Below are positions 29,313-36,645 of a stretch of DNA of 36,645 nt, one piece after another. This DNA is from DATAVB01 sp040414495 (GTDB lineage Bacteria > Actinomycetota > Actinomycetes > Mycobacteriales > QHCD01): contig JBEDUI010000042.1 in assembly GCA_040414495.1 (NCBI GenBank), positions 1 through 36,645 on the forward strand. The letters are read 5' to 3'. Position 1 is the stretch's first letter; each line of letters starts with the position of its first letter. A program made the position numbers and the translations under genes. The notes under the pieces were generated by a model, which saw only the letters and a list, made by a program, of their open reading frames with translations, ran no database searches and had not been told where the DNA came from.

Positions 29313-29729
29313 TCATTTGGCGCTACGGCCCTGATCGAACCGCTCCTGGTAGCGGCGTTCGGCCTCGGCCAGCAACTCCGGCGACAGCCACGCGAGCGGC
29401 CGGACCTCGGTCAGCAGAGGCTCGTCATCCGGGCCTACGTCCACCACCACCCCGGTTGTCACCCAACCCCGGTGCGAGGACGACCGCTTTTGCAGATGCG
29501 AGTACTGGCAGATCTGCCGGGCCAGCCAGTCGGTCAACGGACGAGTCCACCAAGCCGCCGGATTCAGCCGGTTTGCCGACAATCCCGGCAGAGGCAGGCC
29601 GCTCTCATAGTCGATGCTCTGCCGGTGCCGGTCGTCTTCCGGCCCGTCGGAGAACCGTACGTACGTTTCCAATTCGCCTTCGACCAGGTCGGCCAAATCG
29701 TCCAGCCGATCCAAGACCGGTAAATCCAT
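29313..29729 (-). CDS. DUF6098 family protein
   Basis: 138 residues. The pattern LPVLDRLDDLADLVEGE, TYVRFSDGPEDD, SGLPLPGLSANRLNPAAWW, RPLTDWLARQICQYSHL and GPDDEPLLTEVRPLAWLSPELL matches the actinobacterial family I know as DUF6098. It has no signal peptide or membrane segment and no catalytic motif I recognise. AAGAAGG lies a few bases before the ATG. It is divergent from the small gene at 29855, and 89 bases separate it from the arginase-family gene downstream. The function is unknown. Confidence 0.75.
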   Translation of the reverse strand: MDLPVLDRLDDLADLVEGELETYVRFSDGPEDDRHRQSIDYESGLPLPGLSANRLNPAAWWTRPLTDWLARQICQYSHLQKRSSSHRGWVTTGVVVDVGPDDEPLLTEVRPLAWLSPELLAEAERRYQERFDQGRSAK

Positions 29730-29854
29730 GCGCCTTCTTTACCCCGATTTCTACGGCCCGATCGCTGGCAAACACGGTCAAACAAGGCGGTGTGAATTTC
29801 GACCGTGCGGGGTAGATGGAACGCACCGAATCACCGATCAACGCTGGGACATAC

Positions 29855-30076
29855 ATGTGGAACATGATGATCAATCGAGTCAAGTACTTCCTGGGAATCC
29901 ACCCCGCGGTCCCCGGCGAGGATGACGCTCCACCGGATCGGGGAACCGTGATCAGCCGGGCGACCGGCAACGCGGGTGGTTCATTTGTCGGCCGGGTATC
30001 CGGCGACGACGAGGGTGCCGTCGGGCAAAGCGGCGCCGAGGCTCGCTCCCTAGACCGGCAAGGGGCAGGAGAATGA
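29855..30076 (+). CDS. Small hypothetical protein upstream of a membrane protein
   Basis: 73 residues from the ATG at 29855; an ATG at 29816 would add thirteen residues and neither has a strong Shine-Dalgarno. The N-terminus NMMINRVKYFLGIHPAVPG is amphipathic. The rest is polar and Gly/Asp-rich (GTVISRATGNAGGSFVGRVS and DDEGAVGQSGAEARS), resembling small conserved actinobacterial proteins of unknown role with a GGSFVGR and ESGAEAR pattern. It lies 37 bases before the membrane-protein gene on the same strand and is probably cotranscribed. Confidence 0.55.
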   Translation: MWNMMINRVKYFLGIHPAVPGEDDAPPDRGTVISRATGNAGGSFVGRVSGDDEGAVGQSGAEARSLDRQGAGE

Positions 30077-30113
30077 CAGCGGCACTATTCGGCCGTCCCA
30101 AGGAAAAAGAGCT

Positions 30114-30584
30114 ATGAATGTGCTGCGGGCGGCGCGAAACGGCGCCGCCGCCGGTGCGGTGGGGACGGTCGTCCTGGACACCATCACCTACCTCGATATG
30201 GCGATTACCGGACGCCCGGCCAGCACCACCCCGCAGGACACGGTCCAGGAAATCTCGCGAATCAGCCGCATACCAATCCCCGGTGCCGATACGGCCCGCT
30301 CGAATCGGATATCCGGAATCGGTTCAATGATGGGTTACGCCTTGGGCGTTGGGACGGGTGCGCTGCTCGGTGCGGCGGCACAACTAGCGCGGCCAGAGCC
30401 GCGGCTATTTTCCGGAACGCTGACCGCCGGGGCGCTCGCTATGGTCGCGGCGAACGGGCCGATGATCGCCGTAGGAACCACCGATGTTCGGGCGTGGTCG
30501 GCCACCGATTGGATACGTGACGTCCTGCCGCATATTGGGTACGGGCTCGGCGCGGCCTGGACATTTCGTCGTTTGCAGGCGTGA
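30114..30584 (+). CDS. Hypothetical membrane protein
   Basis: 156 residues; the ATG at 30114 follows AAGGA. Hydrophobic, glycine-rich segments are seen at about 8-30 (NGAAAGAVGTVVLDTITYLDMA), 68-90 (ISGIGSMMGYALGVGTGALLGAA), 98-122 (FSGTLTAGALAMVAANGPMIAVG) and 136-150. The polar stretch RPASTTPQDTVQEISRISRI between the first two may be a loop. No family is recognised with certainty; similar actinobacterial proteins are annotated as hypothetical membrane proteins. It is convergent with nanE. Confidence 0.65.
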   Translation: MNVLRAARNGAAAGAVGTVVLDTITYLDMAITGRPASTTPQDTVQEISRISRIPIPGADTARSNRISGIGSMMGYALGVGTGALLGAAAQLARPEPRLFSGTLTAGALAMVAANGPMIAVGTTDVRAWSATDWIRDVLPHIGYGLGAAWTFRRLQA

Positions 30585-30616
30585 CATTACAAAGAAACGC
30601 GAGTGGCGCGGTTTGC

Positions 30617-31303
30617 TCACGCCACGGTCAGGGTCCGGATCTCCTCAACCAGTCGCGCGGTAAGAGCAACCGGATTCGTAATCGCCGTACCGACCACCAC
30701 CGCGTACGCGCCGGCCTGCAACGCGGCCCGGACCTGCGCTGCCGTCTCGTACCTCCCTTCGGCCACCACCGGACAGTCCACTTCGGACGCCAGTGCCGCC
30801 ACGAGGTCAAGGTCCGGACCGGGTGGCGGCGCGCCCGGACCGGTATGCCCGGCCAATGTCGTCGCCACCGCGTCGGCGCCGGCTTCCCGGGCTTGAACGC
30901 CGGCCGGCAACGTATCCACGTCGGCCATGACCGCTACGCCGAGTTCCTCGTGTATGGCGCGGATCTGGGCCCTGATGGCGGTGCCGTCCGGTCGGGGGCG
31001 CAGCGTCGCATCGAGCGCGACCAGGTCCGCGCCGGCCCGTACCACTTCGGCGGCGGCCGCGACGGTCGGTGTGATGAATACGCCGGCCGGGTCGCCCAGC
31101 TTGCTGATCCCAATAATCGGTACGCCGACGACCGCGCGGATCGCGGCCACGTCGGCCGGACCGTTGGCGCGGATGCCGGCAGCGCCGCCGGTTACCGCCG
31201 CCCGCGCCATCAACGCCATGGGCGCAGGGCCGTGCAACGGGCTGGTGCGCGGGGCCTGACAGGACACCACCAACCCGCCGCGCGGAATGGGAAAACTACT
31301 CAT
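30617..31303 (-). CDS. nanE: N-acetylmannosamine-6-phosphate 2-epimerase
   Basis: 228 residues of the NanE TIM-barrel family, which converts ManNAc-6-phosphate to GlcNAc-6-phosphate in sialic acid and amino-sugar catabolism. Family blocks are LVVSCQAPRTSPLHGPAPMALMA, AAGIRANGPADVAAIR, PIIGISKLGD, LVALDATLRPRPDG, VAVMADVDTL and VAEGRYETAAQVRAALQAGAYAVVVGTAITNP. Catalytic Lys (ISK) and Glu (AEGR) are present. The ATG overlaps the gntR stop as ATGA, so regulator and enzyme are coupled. No nanA or nanK is visible in the window. Confidence 0.93.
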   Translation of the reverse strand: MSSFPIPRGGLVVSCQAPRTSPLHGPAPMALMARAAVTGGAAGIRANGPADVAAIRAVVGVPIIGISKLGDPAGVFITPTVAAAAEVVRAGADLVALDATLRPRPDGTAIRAQIRAIHEELGVAVMADVDTLPAGVQAREAGADAVATTLAGHTGPGAPPPGPDLDLVAALASEVDCPVVAEGRYETAAQVRAALQAGAYAVVVGTAITNPVALTARLVEEIRTLTVA

Positions 31304-32037
31304 CCGATCCGCCGCAAGGCCGGCCGCGTCGGCCGTTGCAGATCAACCGTGAGCGAAAATCGGTCGCCGCGATAAAGGGCGTGCACCAATTCGAGCACGC
31401 GCCCGCGCGCGTCCAGCGATGTGCCGTGCAACGCCAGGCATGGTTGCTGTTCGCCAATTCCCAACAGCCGTGCGCTTTTCGCATCGGGCATCGCGGTTTC
31501 CAATGTGGACTGTCCACTCACGAGCTCAACCCCGTAACGGCTGGCCAGCAGGTCGTACAGCGAGCCGGTCAGGTCGTCGACGGTGAGTCCGGGTACGTAG
31601 CATTCCGGAATCGTGGTCCGCTCGATCGCCATCGGCAGGTCATCGGCGAGCCGTAGCCGGGTCAGCGCCAGCACCGGTTCGCCGGCCGGAATGCGCAGCT
31701 GCCGGCTCAGGGCGTGATCGGCGTGCTGGTGGCGCAGCTCCAGCACGTGGGTACTCGGGGTGAGCCCGCGCCGGTGCATTTCTTCGGTGAAGGAGGCCAT
31801 GACCATTCGGCGGGCGATCTTCGGCCGGGCGGTGAACGTGCCGGATCCCTGCCGGCGGACGAGCAGCCCGTCCTCGACCAGCTCGCCGGTCGCCCGGCGC
31901 AACGTCATCCGGGCCACCGACCAGCGCCGGGCCAGGTCGCGTTCCGGCGGGAGCATCGCGCCTTCGGGTAGGTGGTTGACCAGGTCCAGCAACCGGGCCC
32001 GCAGCTCGGCGACCCGGCCCGTCATCGGGTTGGTCAT
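31300..32037 (-). CDS. GntR-family (HutC/DasR-type) transcriptional regulator
   Basis: 245 residues. The N-terminal winged helix contains LPEGAMLPPERDLARRWSVARMTLRRATGELVEDGLLVRRQGSGTF, with the GntR signature seen as LARRWSVARMTLRRAT and GLLVRRQGSGTF. The UTRA effector domain follows (MVMASFTEEMHRRGLTPSTHV, AIERTTIPECYVPG, CLALHGTSLDARGRVLELVHALYRGDRFSL). Such regulators bind phosphorylated sugars, for example GlcN-6-P for DasR. AGGAG precedes the ATG. Operator-like sites lie between this gene and the divergent SIS gene, suggesting repression of both directions. Confidence 0.92.
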   Translation of the reverse strand: MTNPMTGRVAELRARLLDLVNHLPEGAMLPPERDLARRWSVARMTLRRATGELVEDGLLVRRQGSGTFTARPKIARRMVMASFTEEMHRRGLTPSTHVLELRHQHADHALSRQLRIPAGEPVLALTRLRLADDLPMAIERTTIPECYVPGLTVDDLTGSLYDLLASRYGVELVSGQSTLETAMPDAKSARLLGIGEQQPCLALHGTSLDARGRVLELVHALYRGDRFSLTVDLQRPTRPALRRIG

Positions 32038-32097
32038 GAGGCTCCTATCGGTTTACCGCTTGTCAGTGTCGGCCGCCGCGGGGTCCGCGCCAAGGGG

Positions 32098-32146
32098 TTT
32101 GGTTAGACCACTACGCCGTGCGCCCCGGGGAATTGGTCTAGGTGAT
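32098..32146. promoter_or_regulatory. Two GntR operator-like sites (dre-like)
   Basis: TTTGGTTAGACCACT (32098-32112) contains the interrupted palindrome TGGT-N3-ACCA. ATTGGTCTAGGTGAT (32132-32146) contains TGGTCTAG. The DasR-type consensus is about ACTGGTCTAGACCACT; each site has one strong half, and the halves point toward each other. They lie between gntR and the SIS gene. Confidence 0.6.
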
Positions 32147-32208
32147 CTCAGCCGGCTGGCAACCGAGCCGGATAACGTGACAGCAATTCGGCCACCAGGA
32201 GGAGCTCC

Positions 32209-32886
32209 ATGACAGCGTCGACCGCCAGCTATTTCCACACCCTGCACCGGATGCTCACCGAGGCCGAGCAGGCCGAGGCACCGGCCATCGAAGCGGCCGC
32301 ACAGCTGATCGCGACCGCTCTCGGCGCCGGTCGGCAGGTCCGGCTGCTGGGCACCGGTCATTCGTACGCGCTGGCCCTGGAACTGGCCGGCCGGGCCGGT
32401 GGCCTGGTCGGGCCGGCCACAATTCACGACGGCGTGCTGTCGATGAGCGAGGGGCTGGATAAATCCACCGCGACCGAACGGCTCGGCGGCTACGGCGAAA
32501 TTCTCGTTCACGAGGCGGGGATCGCGGCCGACGACGTACTCATCGTCATCAGCAATTCCGGACGGAACGCAGTGCCGGTCGAGGCGGTCCTGGCGGCCAA
32601 GCAACGCGGCGCGCACACCATTGCGGTCACCAGCGTGGCGCATTCCCAGGCCACGCAGCCGCGCCCGCCCGCGCCGGCCCGGCTCTGTGAGGTAGCCGAC
32701 GTCGTGCTGAACAACCACGGCGTGCCCGCAGACGCGGCGATTTCGCTGCCAGGCCTGGCGAATCCGACCGGTCCGACCTCGACCGTCCTGGGCGCGGCGA
32801 TTCTGAATGCGGTCGGAATCCGGGCCACCGAATTGCTCGCCGCGGCCGGCCGGGAGCCCGCGGTTTACCGCAGCTCCAACGCGTGA
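32209..32886 (+). CDS. SIS-domain phosphosugar isomerase-like protein
   Basis: 225 residues; the ATG follows AGGAGGA by a good spacing. The SIS fold is shown by VRLLGTGHSYALALELAGRAGGL (about 44-66) and VLIVISNSGRNAVPVEAVLAAKQRGAHTIAVTS. A long N-terminal helix (YFHTLHRMLTEAEQAEAPAIEAAAQLI) precedes it. The overall sequence resembles the UPF0309 group, which contains uncharacterised sugar-phosphate isomerases or etherase-like proteins. With nanE beside it, an amino-sugar-6-phosphate is the likely substrate, but the reaction is not determined. It is divergent from gntR and convergent with the binding-protein gene. Confidence 0.88.
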   Translation: MTASTASYFHTLHRMLTEAEQAEAPAIEAAAQLIATALGAGRQVRLLGTGHSYALALELAGRAGGLVGPATIHDGVLSMSEGLDKSTATERLGGYGEILVHEAGIAADDVLIVISNSGRNAVPVEAVLAAKQRGAHTIAVTSVAHSQATQPRPPAPARLCEVADVVLNNHGVPADAAISLPGLANPTGPTSTVLGAAILNAVGIRATELLAAAGREPAVYRSSNA

Positions 32887-32938
32887 GGGCTGTGGTCCCG
32901 GCGCCGATCCGCGCCGCCGAAGATCCACAGGACAGGCC

Positions 32939-34594
32939 CTAGTGGCCATGCAGGCCGCGTTTGAGTTCGCCGATGATCTGGTCGCCGCCGCGTGAATGCC
33001 AGGCCTGACGGTATTTCTTCAGGTCGGACATGGGGCGGCGTCCGGTCACGATCTGGTTGATGTAATCCTGCTGCAACGTGTCCATCTGGCTGGAGAGCCG
33101 GGTCGAGGTCGGTGAGTAGACCGACGCTGCCGGATTGGCCACTCCGGATTTCACCATCTTTTCGCAATAGTCGACCGCATGCTGGATGGCAACCTTGCCG
33201 CGCGGGCTCTGGTAATAGAACGGCGCGGTCCAGGACTCGAATCCGACCACGTCGTTGGCGTTGGCCGAATCGGTACGGGCCACCGGATATCCGTTCTTCA
33301 TGTCATAGGTGACGCCTTTCTTGCCGAACGAGCCCATGAGCCGTTCAACGCTGCCGAATGGCGCCCACATGTAATCCAGCACCTGCAGGATTTCGTGCAG
33401 CCGCTGCTTGTCCTTGGCCACCTTCGCCGGGATTACCGAACGCCCGTACCAACCCGTGCTGATCGGGAACGTAAAGCCCTTGCCGTCCGCCCCCGGCGGC
33501 ACGAGCAGCTCGATCTTGGGGTTGTCCATCCACATGTCGACGAACGGCTCGTTGATGGCGCCGGCCAGACCGCCTTTGATGAAGCCGAGTTGGCCCGAGG
33601 TGAACATCTCCAGCGTTTTCGCGCCCTGATCCCCCAATGCGATCGCGTCCGGGTGGAACGCGCCTGCCTTCCACATCTCACGGGTGAACGCCACCGCCTG
33701 CTCGTATTCGTCGGTGTCGATCGCGTTGGTGAGGGTGCCGTTCTTTTCCAGCCGCCATTCGTTCGGCACCCGGAACATCGCGTTGATGAATTGCGCGGTG
33801 GAACTGCCAAAAGAACCGCCGTACGACCCGATCCCGTACGTCTTGACCTTCCCGACCTTGCCCTGGGAAATGGCTGCCATCACCGTCTTGAATTCCTCCG
33901 GACTGCTGGGTGTGTCCGGATAGCCGAGCTTTTCGGCCCAGTCACCGCGGTAGAGCCAGGTCACGTCGCACAGCGGCAGATCGATCGGAACGCCGAGAAT
34001 GCGGCCGTCCACGGCGGAGCTTTTCCATTGGTCTGGTCGGATAGCGGCCAGGTTGCGGTATTTCTTGATTTCGTCGCCACCGAGCACATCGGTCAGGTCG
34101 GCGAACGCGCCCTGCCGGATCGCCTTGTCCGCTGTGGCCGAGGGAATCAACTCCATGATGTCGGGCATGTCACCGCTGGCCAGAATCGTCGCGATCTTCG
34201 CGTCGTACGAGTCGAACGGCACCAGGATTCCGTCGTACGGCGTCCCCAGTGCGGTGTTGAGTTCCTGCCAGTATTTGTTGTCCGAGAGCTTGCTCGGCGG
34301 GTTACCCCAGGCGATCGACAGGACGCTGACGCCTTTGGCGTGGAATGGCGCTGACGTGGTTTTGGTCAATGTGTCCGGCAGGACCGGGTAACCCGGCGGG
34401 ACGCCCTGCACGGTGCTGTAAATGCCGCTGTCGACCCGGGCCGGCGCGATGAATTTCGGCACGTCGGAGAGGGCCTCACCGCGGCCCGCGGTCTCACCGC
34501 CGGAGCTTTTGGTGTTACAGCCGGCGAGCAGCGCGGCCGCCGATCCAGCGCCGAGAGCGAGGGCGGACCGGCGCGACAGAACGGGATTGGGCAT
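32939..34594 (-). CDS. Sugar ABC transporter substrate-binding lipoprotein
   Basis: 551 residues. The N-terminus has twin arginines (SRRSALALGAGSAAALLAGC) and the lipobox LLAGC with Cys26, so it is probably exported by Tat and lipidated. The mature protein is a large family 1-like solute-binding protein (SVLSIAWGNPP, ILASGDMPDIMELIP, WLYRGDWAEKLGYPDTPSSPEEF, MWKAGAFHPDAIALGD) of the kind that pairs with LplB/LplC-type permeases. It begins 18 bases after the preceding permease gene and has AAGGAG upstream. The ligand is not readable; the nanE locus suggests an amino-sugar oligosaccharide. Confidence 0.92.
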   Translation of the reverse strand: MPNPVLSRRSALALGAGSAAALLAGCNTKSSGGETAGRGEALSDVPKFIAPARVDSGIYSTVQGVPPGYPVLPDTLTKTTSAPFHAKGVSVLSIAWGNPPSKLSDNKYWQELNTALGTPYDGILVPFDSYDAKIATILASGDMPDIMELIPSATADKAIRQGAFADLTDVLGGDEIKKYRNLAAIRPDQWKSSAVDGRILGVPIDLPLCDVTWLYRGDWAEKLGYPDTPSSPEEFKTVMAAISQGKVGKVKTYGIGSYGGSFGSSTAQFINAMFRVPNEWRLEKNGTLTNAIDTDEYEQAVAFTREMWKAGAFHPDAIALGDQGAKTLEMFTSGQLGFIKGGLAGAINEPFVDMWMDNPKIELLVPPGADGKGFTFPISTGWYGRSVIPAKVAKDKQRLHEILQVLDYMWAPFGSVERLMGSFGKKGVTYDMKNGYPVARTDSANANDVVGFESWTAPFYYQSPRGKVAIQHAVDYCEKMVKSGVANPAASVYSPTSTRLSSQMDTLQQDYINQIVTGRRPMSDLKKYRQAWHSRGGDQIIGELKRGLHGH

Positions 34595-34612
34595 GGCGGA
34601 TCTCCTTGGTTA

Positions 34613-35506
34613 TTAGCCTTTGATTGCGCCGGTGAGCACGCCTTTGGTGAAATACCGTTGCAGGAATGGATAGACGATCAGGATCGGTACGGTGGCCAGT
34701 ACCACGACCGCCATCTGTACCGCTTCGGCCGGCGGTGGCGCACTGTTCGGATTCTGCAGCTGGGCCAGCGGCGTGCCCTGCAGGACGTACTGGTTGAGCA
34801 CCAGCTGGATCGGCCATTTCGAGGCGTCGTTGATATAGAGCATGGCGTTGAAGAACGAATTCCAGTAGCCAACCGCGTAGAACAACGCGATCACCGCGAT
34901 GACGGCCTTGGAGAGCGGGAGCACGATACGTACGAAAATGCGCAGATCCCCGGCACCGTCGATACGAGCTGCCTCGAATAGATCGCGCGGAAGCTGCATG
35001 AAGAAATTCCGTACGACGACCATGTTGAACGCCGAAATGAGCCCGGGCAAGATCAGGGACCAGTACGAATTGAGCAGGCCGAGATCCTTGACCAGCAGGT
35101 AGTTCGGGATGATCCCGGCGCCGAAAAGCATGGTGAACAGCACCAGGTACAAGATGACCCGGCCACCGGGAACGTCCCGCGTGCGGGTCAGTCCATATGC
35201 GAGGGTCGTGGTGGCGAGCACCGACAGCGCCGTCCCGACGCCCGTGATGACCAGCGACACGATCAAGGCCCGCGTCACCAGACCGCCCTCGAGAATGACC
35301 CGGTACGCGCGCAGGCTCCAGGAGCTGGGAATCACCGAGCCTTGCAGCGTGGCATCGGCTGGCAGGAATGAGGACATCACCACGTACAGCAGCGGATACA
35401 GCATGACCGCGAAGATGCCGAGGATCACCAACGCCTTGAGCAGACGGACCGGCAGCGAAGGAACACTCCGCCAGGCCGGCACCTGAATTCGGCTCGAGAT
35501 CGCCAT
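34613..35506 (-). CDS. Carbohydrate ABC transporter permease, LplC/MalG type
   Basis: 297 residues with six hydrophobic helices. The cytoplasmic EAA loop that contacts the ATPase is LFEAARIDGAGDLRIFVRIVLPLSKAVIA. The C-terminus IVYPFLQRYFTKGVLTGAIKG is highly typical of this permease class. The ATG shares a base with the stop of the other permease gene (TGATG at 35504-35508), so the two subunits are coupled. No ATPase gene is present in the window; actinobacterial sugar importers often share one ATPase (MsiK) encoded elsewhere. Confidence 0.95.
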   Translation of the reverse strand: MAISSRIQVPAWRSVPSLPVRLLKALVILGIFAVMLYPLLYVVMSSFLPADATLQGSVIPSSWSLRAYRVILEGGLVTRALIVSLVITGVGTALSVLATTTLAYGLTRTRDVPGGRVILYLVLFTMLFGAGIIPNYLLVKDLGLLNSYWSLILPGLISAFNMVVVRNFFMQLPRDLFEAARIDGAGDLRIFVRIVLPLSKAVIAVIALFYAVGYWNSFFNAMLYINDASKWPIQLVLNQYVLQGTPLAQLQNPNSAPPPAEAVQMAVVVLATVPILIVYPFLQRYFTKGVLTGAIKG

Positions 35507-36477
35507 CAGAACAGCCCCTCCGCCCCGCTACGCTTGGCCAACCGGTTGGCGCCGATAACCAGCAGCGTGCCGATGACGCCCTTGAACAGACCGGCCGCGG
35601 CCGAAAGGCCCCAATCGCCGCCGAGCACGCCGCGGTAATAAGCGAACGTGTCGATCACCTCGGCCACATGCGGCCCGACCGCGTTCTGCTGCAGGATCAA
35701 TTGCTCGAAGCCGACGCTGAAAACCGAGCCCAGTCGCAGGATCAGCAGCAACATGGTGACCGGGATCAGCGCCGGGAGCGTGACGTGCCACATCTGCCGC
35801 AGTGGCCCAGCGCCGTCACTGGCCGCCGATTCATACAGCTCCACCGAAATCGTGGTAATCGCGGCGAAGAAAATGATCGTCCCCCAGCCGGTTTCCTTCC
35901 ACACCACCTGCGAGGTCACCAGGATCTTGAAGGTGTCCGGATTGGACATCAGGTTCACCGAATGCACGCCGAGCTTGGACAAGAGCGTCGCCATACCGCC
36001 GGCGCCGCCGAGCACCTCCTGCCAGATCGATACGACGATCACCCAGGAGATGAAATGCGGCAGATAGACGATCGACTGCACGATTCGCTTCAGCCGGTCC
36101 GAGAGCAACGAATTGAGCAACAGCGCCAACAGGATCGGCGCCGGAAACGCGAAGACGATCTGCAGCACCGAGATGACGATCGTGTTACGTAGCGCGGTCA
36201 GGAAATCGGGATCGCTGAACAGCGCGGTGAAATTCCCGAAGCCGACCCACGGCGAACCACCGAAACCGAGAAACGGCGAGTAATCCTGGAATGCGACAAC
36301 GTTTCCGGCCAGCGGCAGATACGCGAAAATCACAAAGAAGGCAAAGCCCGGCAGGATGAACGCGTACATCCAGCGTTCCCGCCAGATCCGGCGCCGCAAC
36401 GCGATCCGGCGCGGTGCCGGCGTCGCCGGTCCCTGGGTGACGGGCGGCTGGGTCCGGCTCGAGATTGTCGCGGACAA
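35506..36477 (-). CDS. Carbohydrate ABC transporter permease, LplB/YtcP-partner type
   Basis: 323 residues from a TTG at 36477; the upstream ATG at 36490 is in another frame. After a basic N-terminus (RRIALRRRIWRERWMYAFILPGF) six helices are visible. The EAA-like loop is YESAASDGAGPLRQMWHVTLPALIPVT, partnered with VGFEQLILQQNAVGPHVAEVIDTF near the end. LPLAGNVVAFQDYSPFLGFGGSPWVGFGNF, here read as FQDYSPFLG and WVGFGNF, is characteristic of the first periplasmic loop. It is the first gene of the importer operon and follows a leader with an inverted repeat and an operator-like site. Confidence 0.93.
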   Translation of the reverse strand: MSATISSRTQPPVTQGPATPAPRRIALRRRIWRERWMYAFILPGFAFFVIFAYLPLAGNVVAFQDYSPFLGFGGSPWVGFGNFTALFSDPDFLTALRNTIVISVLQIVFAFPAPILLALLLNSLLSDRLKRIVQSIVYLPHFISWVIVVSIWQEVLGGAGGMATLLSKLGVHSVNLMSNPDTFKILVTSQVVWKETGWGTIIFFAAITTISVELYESAASDGAGPLRQMWHVTLPALIPVTMLLLILRLGSVFSVGFEQLILQQNAVGPHVAEVIDTFAYYRGVLGGDWGLSAAAGLFKGVIGTLLVIGANRLAKRSGAEGLF

Positions 36478-36492
36478 TCCGATCCCTCATTC

Positions 36493-36526
36493 CGCTGTCT
36501 GTGGATTCCCACCAGTACAGACAGCG
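36493..36526. repeat. Inverted repeat in the importer leader
   Basis: CGCTGTCTGT (36493-36502) and ACAGACAGCG (36517-36526) are perfect 10-base arms around a 14-base loop, ending 16 bases upstream of the TTG start. It could be an operator for a dimeric regulator or a leader hairpin affecting translation. Confidence 0.65.
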
Positions 36527-36561
36527 GGCCGGACCGCAGCAAGCCCCACAACCAAGCGCGA

Positions 36562-36578
36562 CTAGACCAATTTATTTA
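36562..36578 (-). promoter_or_regulatory. Operator-like site and -10 box for the importer operon
   Basis: On the minus strand TAAATA (36573-36578) is directly followed by AATTGGTCTAG (36562-36572). The latter 11-mer is identical to part of the second site in the gntR-SIS gap (32131-32141). The arrangement places the site at the predicted transcription start, where a repressor would block initiation. Confidence 0.5.
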
Positions 36579-36645
36579 CCGATCGCGCGGGCCGAGCATC
36601 TGGGACCACAGCCGGTCAGCCAATTCGGGCGCCGGCCGAACGCTC
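36576..36645 (-). CDS. Possible C-terminus of another minus-strand gene (partial)
   Basis: One minus-strand frame from the edge reads SVRPAPELADRLWSQMLGPRDR and stops at TAA (36576-36578). The Ala/Leu-rich helical end looks like a real C-terminus, but 22 residues do not allow identification. If real, its stop overlaps the putative -10 box of the importer operon. Confidence 0.3.
   Translation of the reverse strand, partial: SVRPAPELADRLWSQMLGPRDR

Overview
The window is GC-rich DNA packed with short 4-bp gene overlaps (GTGA/ATGA), frequent GTG/TTG starts and several apparently leaderless promoters. It reads as the chromosome of an actinobacterium. The first 7.6 kb matches the Mycobacterium tuberculosis Rv0984-Rv0996 neighbourhood (galU, moeA1, rimJ, sepX/glpR, fmdB-like ruc, mscL, Moco genes), although the 5-formyltetrahydrofolate cyclo-ligase gene usually found beside galU is absent. 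I cannot place the genus. I see no rRNA, tRNA, insertion sequence, prophage or CRISPR array.

Layout. (1) 1-3578, minus strand: galU, a MoeA/Glp-like gene, a RimJ-type acetyltransferase and a SepX/GlpR membrane protein cut by the window edge. (2) 3777-5417, plus: a CIRCE operator and a Ruc-like redox chaperone gene, an SAF-domain (CpaB-like) protein and mscL. (3) 5426-7596: molybdenum cofactor genes moaD, moaE and a moaC-mog fusion. (4) 7641-15910: an epimerase; a minus-strand operon of a polytopic GT-C-like protein, response regulator and histidine kinase; and a plus-strand operon of a GT2 glycosyltransferase, DUF2064 protein, methyltransferase, membrane-anchored molybdo-oxidoreductase and small membrane protein. 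(5) 15967-17089: a 39-residue membrane peptide coupled to two PRC-barrel proteins. (6) 17090-26089: a YbjQ protein, a DMT-like membrane protein, a CBS protein, a gene pair with a duplicated TNT toxin domain, GreA, an alpha/beta hydrolase and an M48 protease, separated by repeat-rich gaps. (7) 26227-30584: an MFS transporter, a Phd antitoxin with a frameshifted RelE toxin, an arginase-family protein, a DUF6098 protein and two small proteins. (8) 30617 to the end: an amino-sugar catabolic locus (nanE, GntR regulator, SIS sugar isomerase, ABC importer without its own ATPase) with shared operator-like sites.

How they work together. The Moco genes sit beside a likely Moco user, the cytochrome/sulfite-oxidase-like fusion at 14337-15497, whose domain order predicts combined Sec and Tat insertion. 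The galU-moeA-rimJ-sepX block probably includes the Glp/GlpR FtsZ-linked division pair. The nanE locus looks like uptake and phosphosugar processing under a DasR/HutC-type repressor.

The least conventional signals are repeats: a 27-bp tandem duplication of the TNT gene's 3' end in which successive copies carry the stop codon in frame; a 52-bp, 8-unit array; and related palindromes in another gap. All three loci lie between convergent genes. An 18-bp minisatellite also expands a loop of the GT-C protein in frame.
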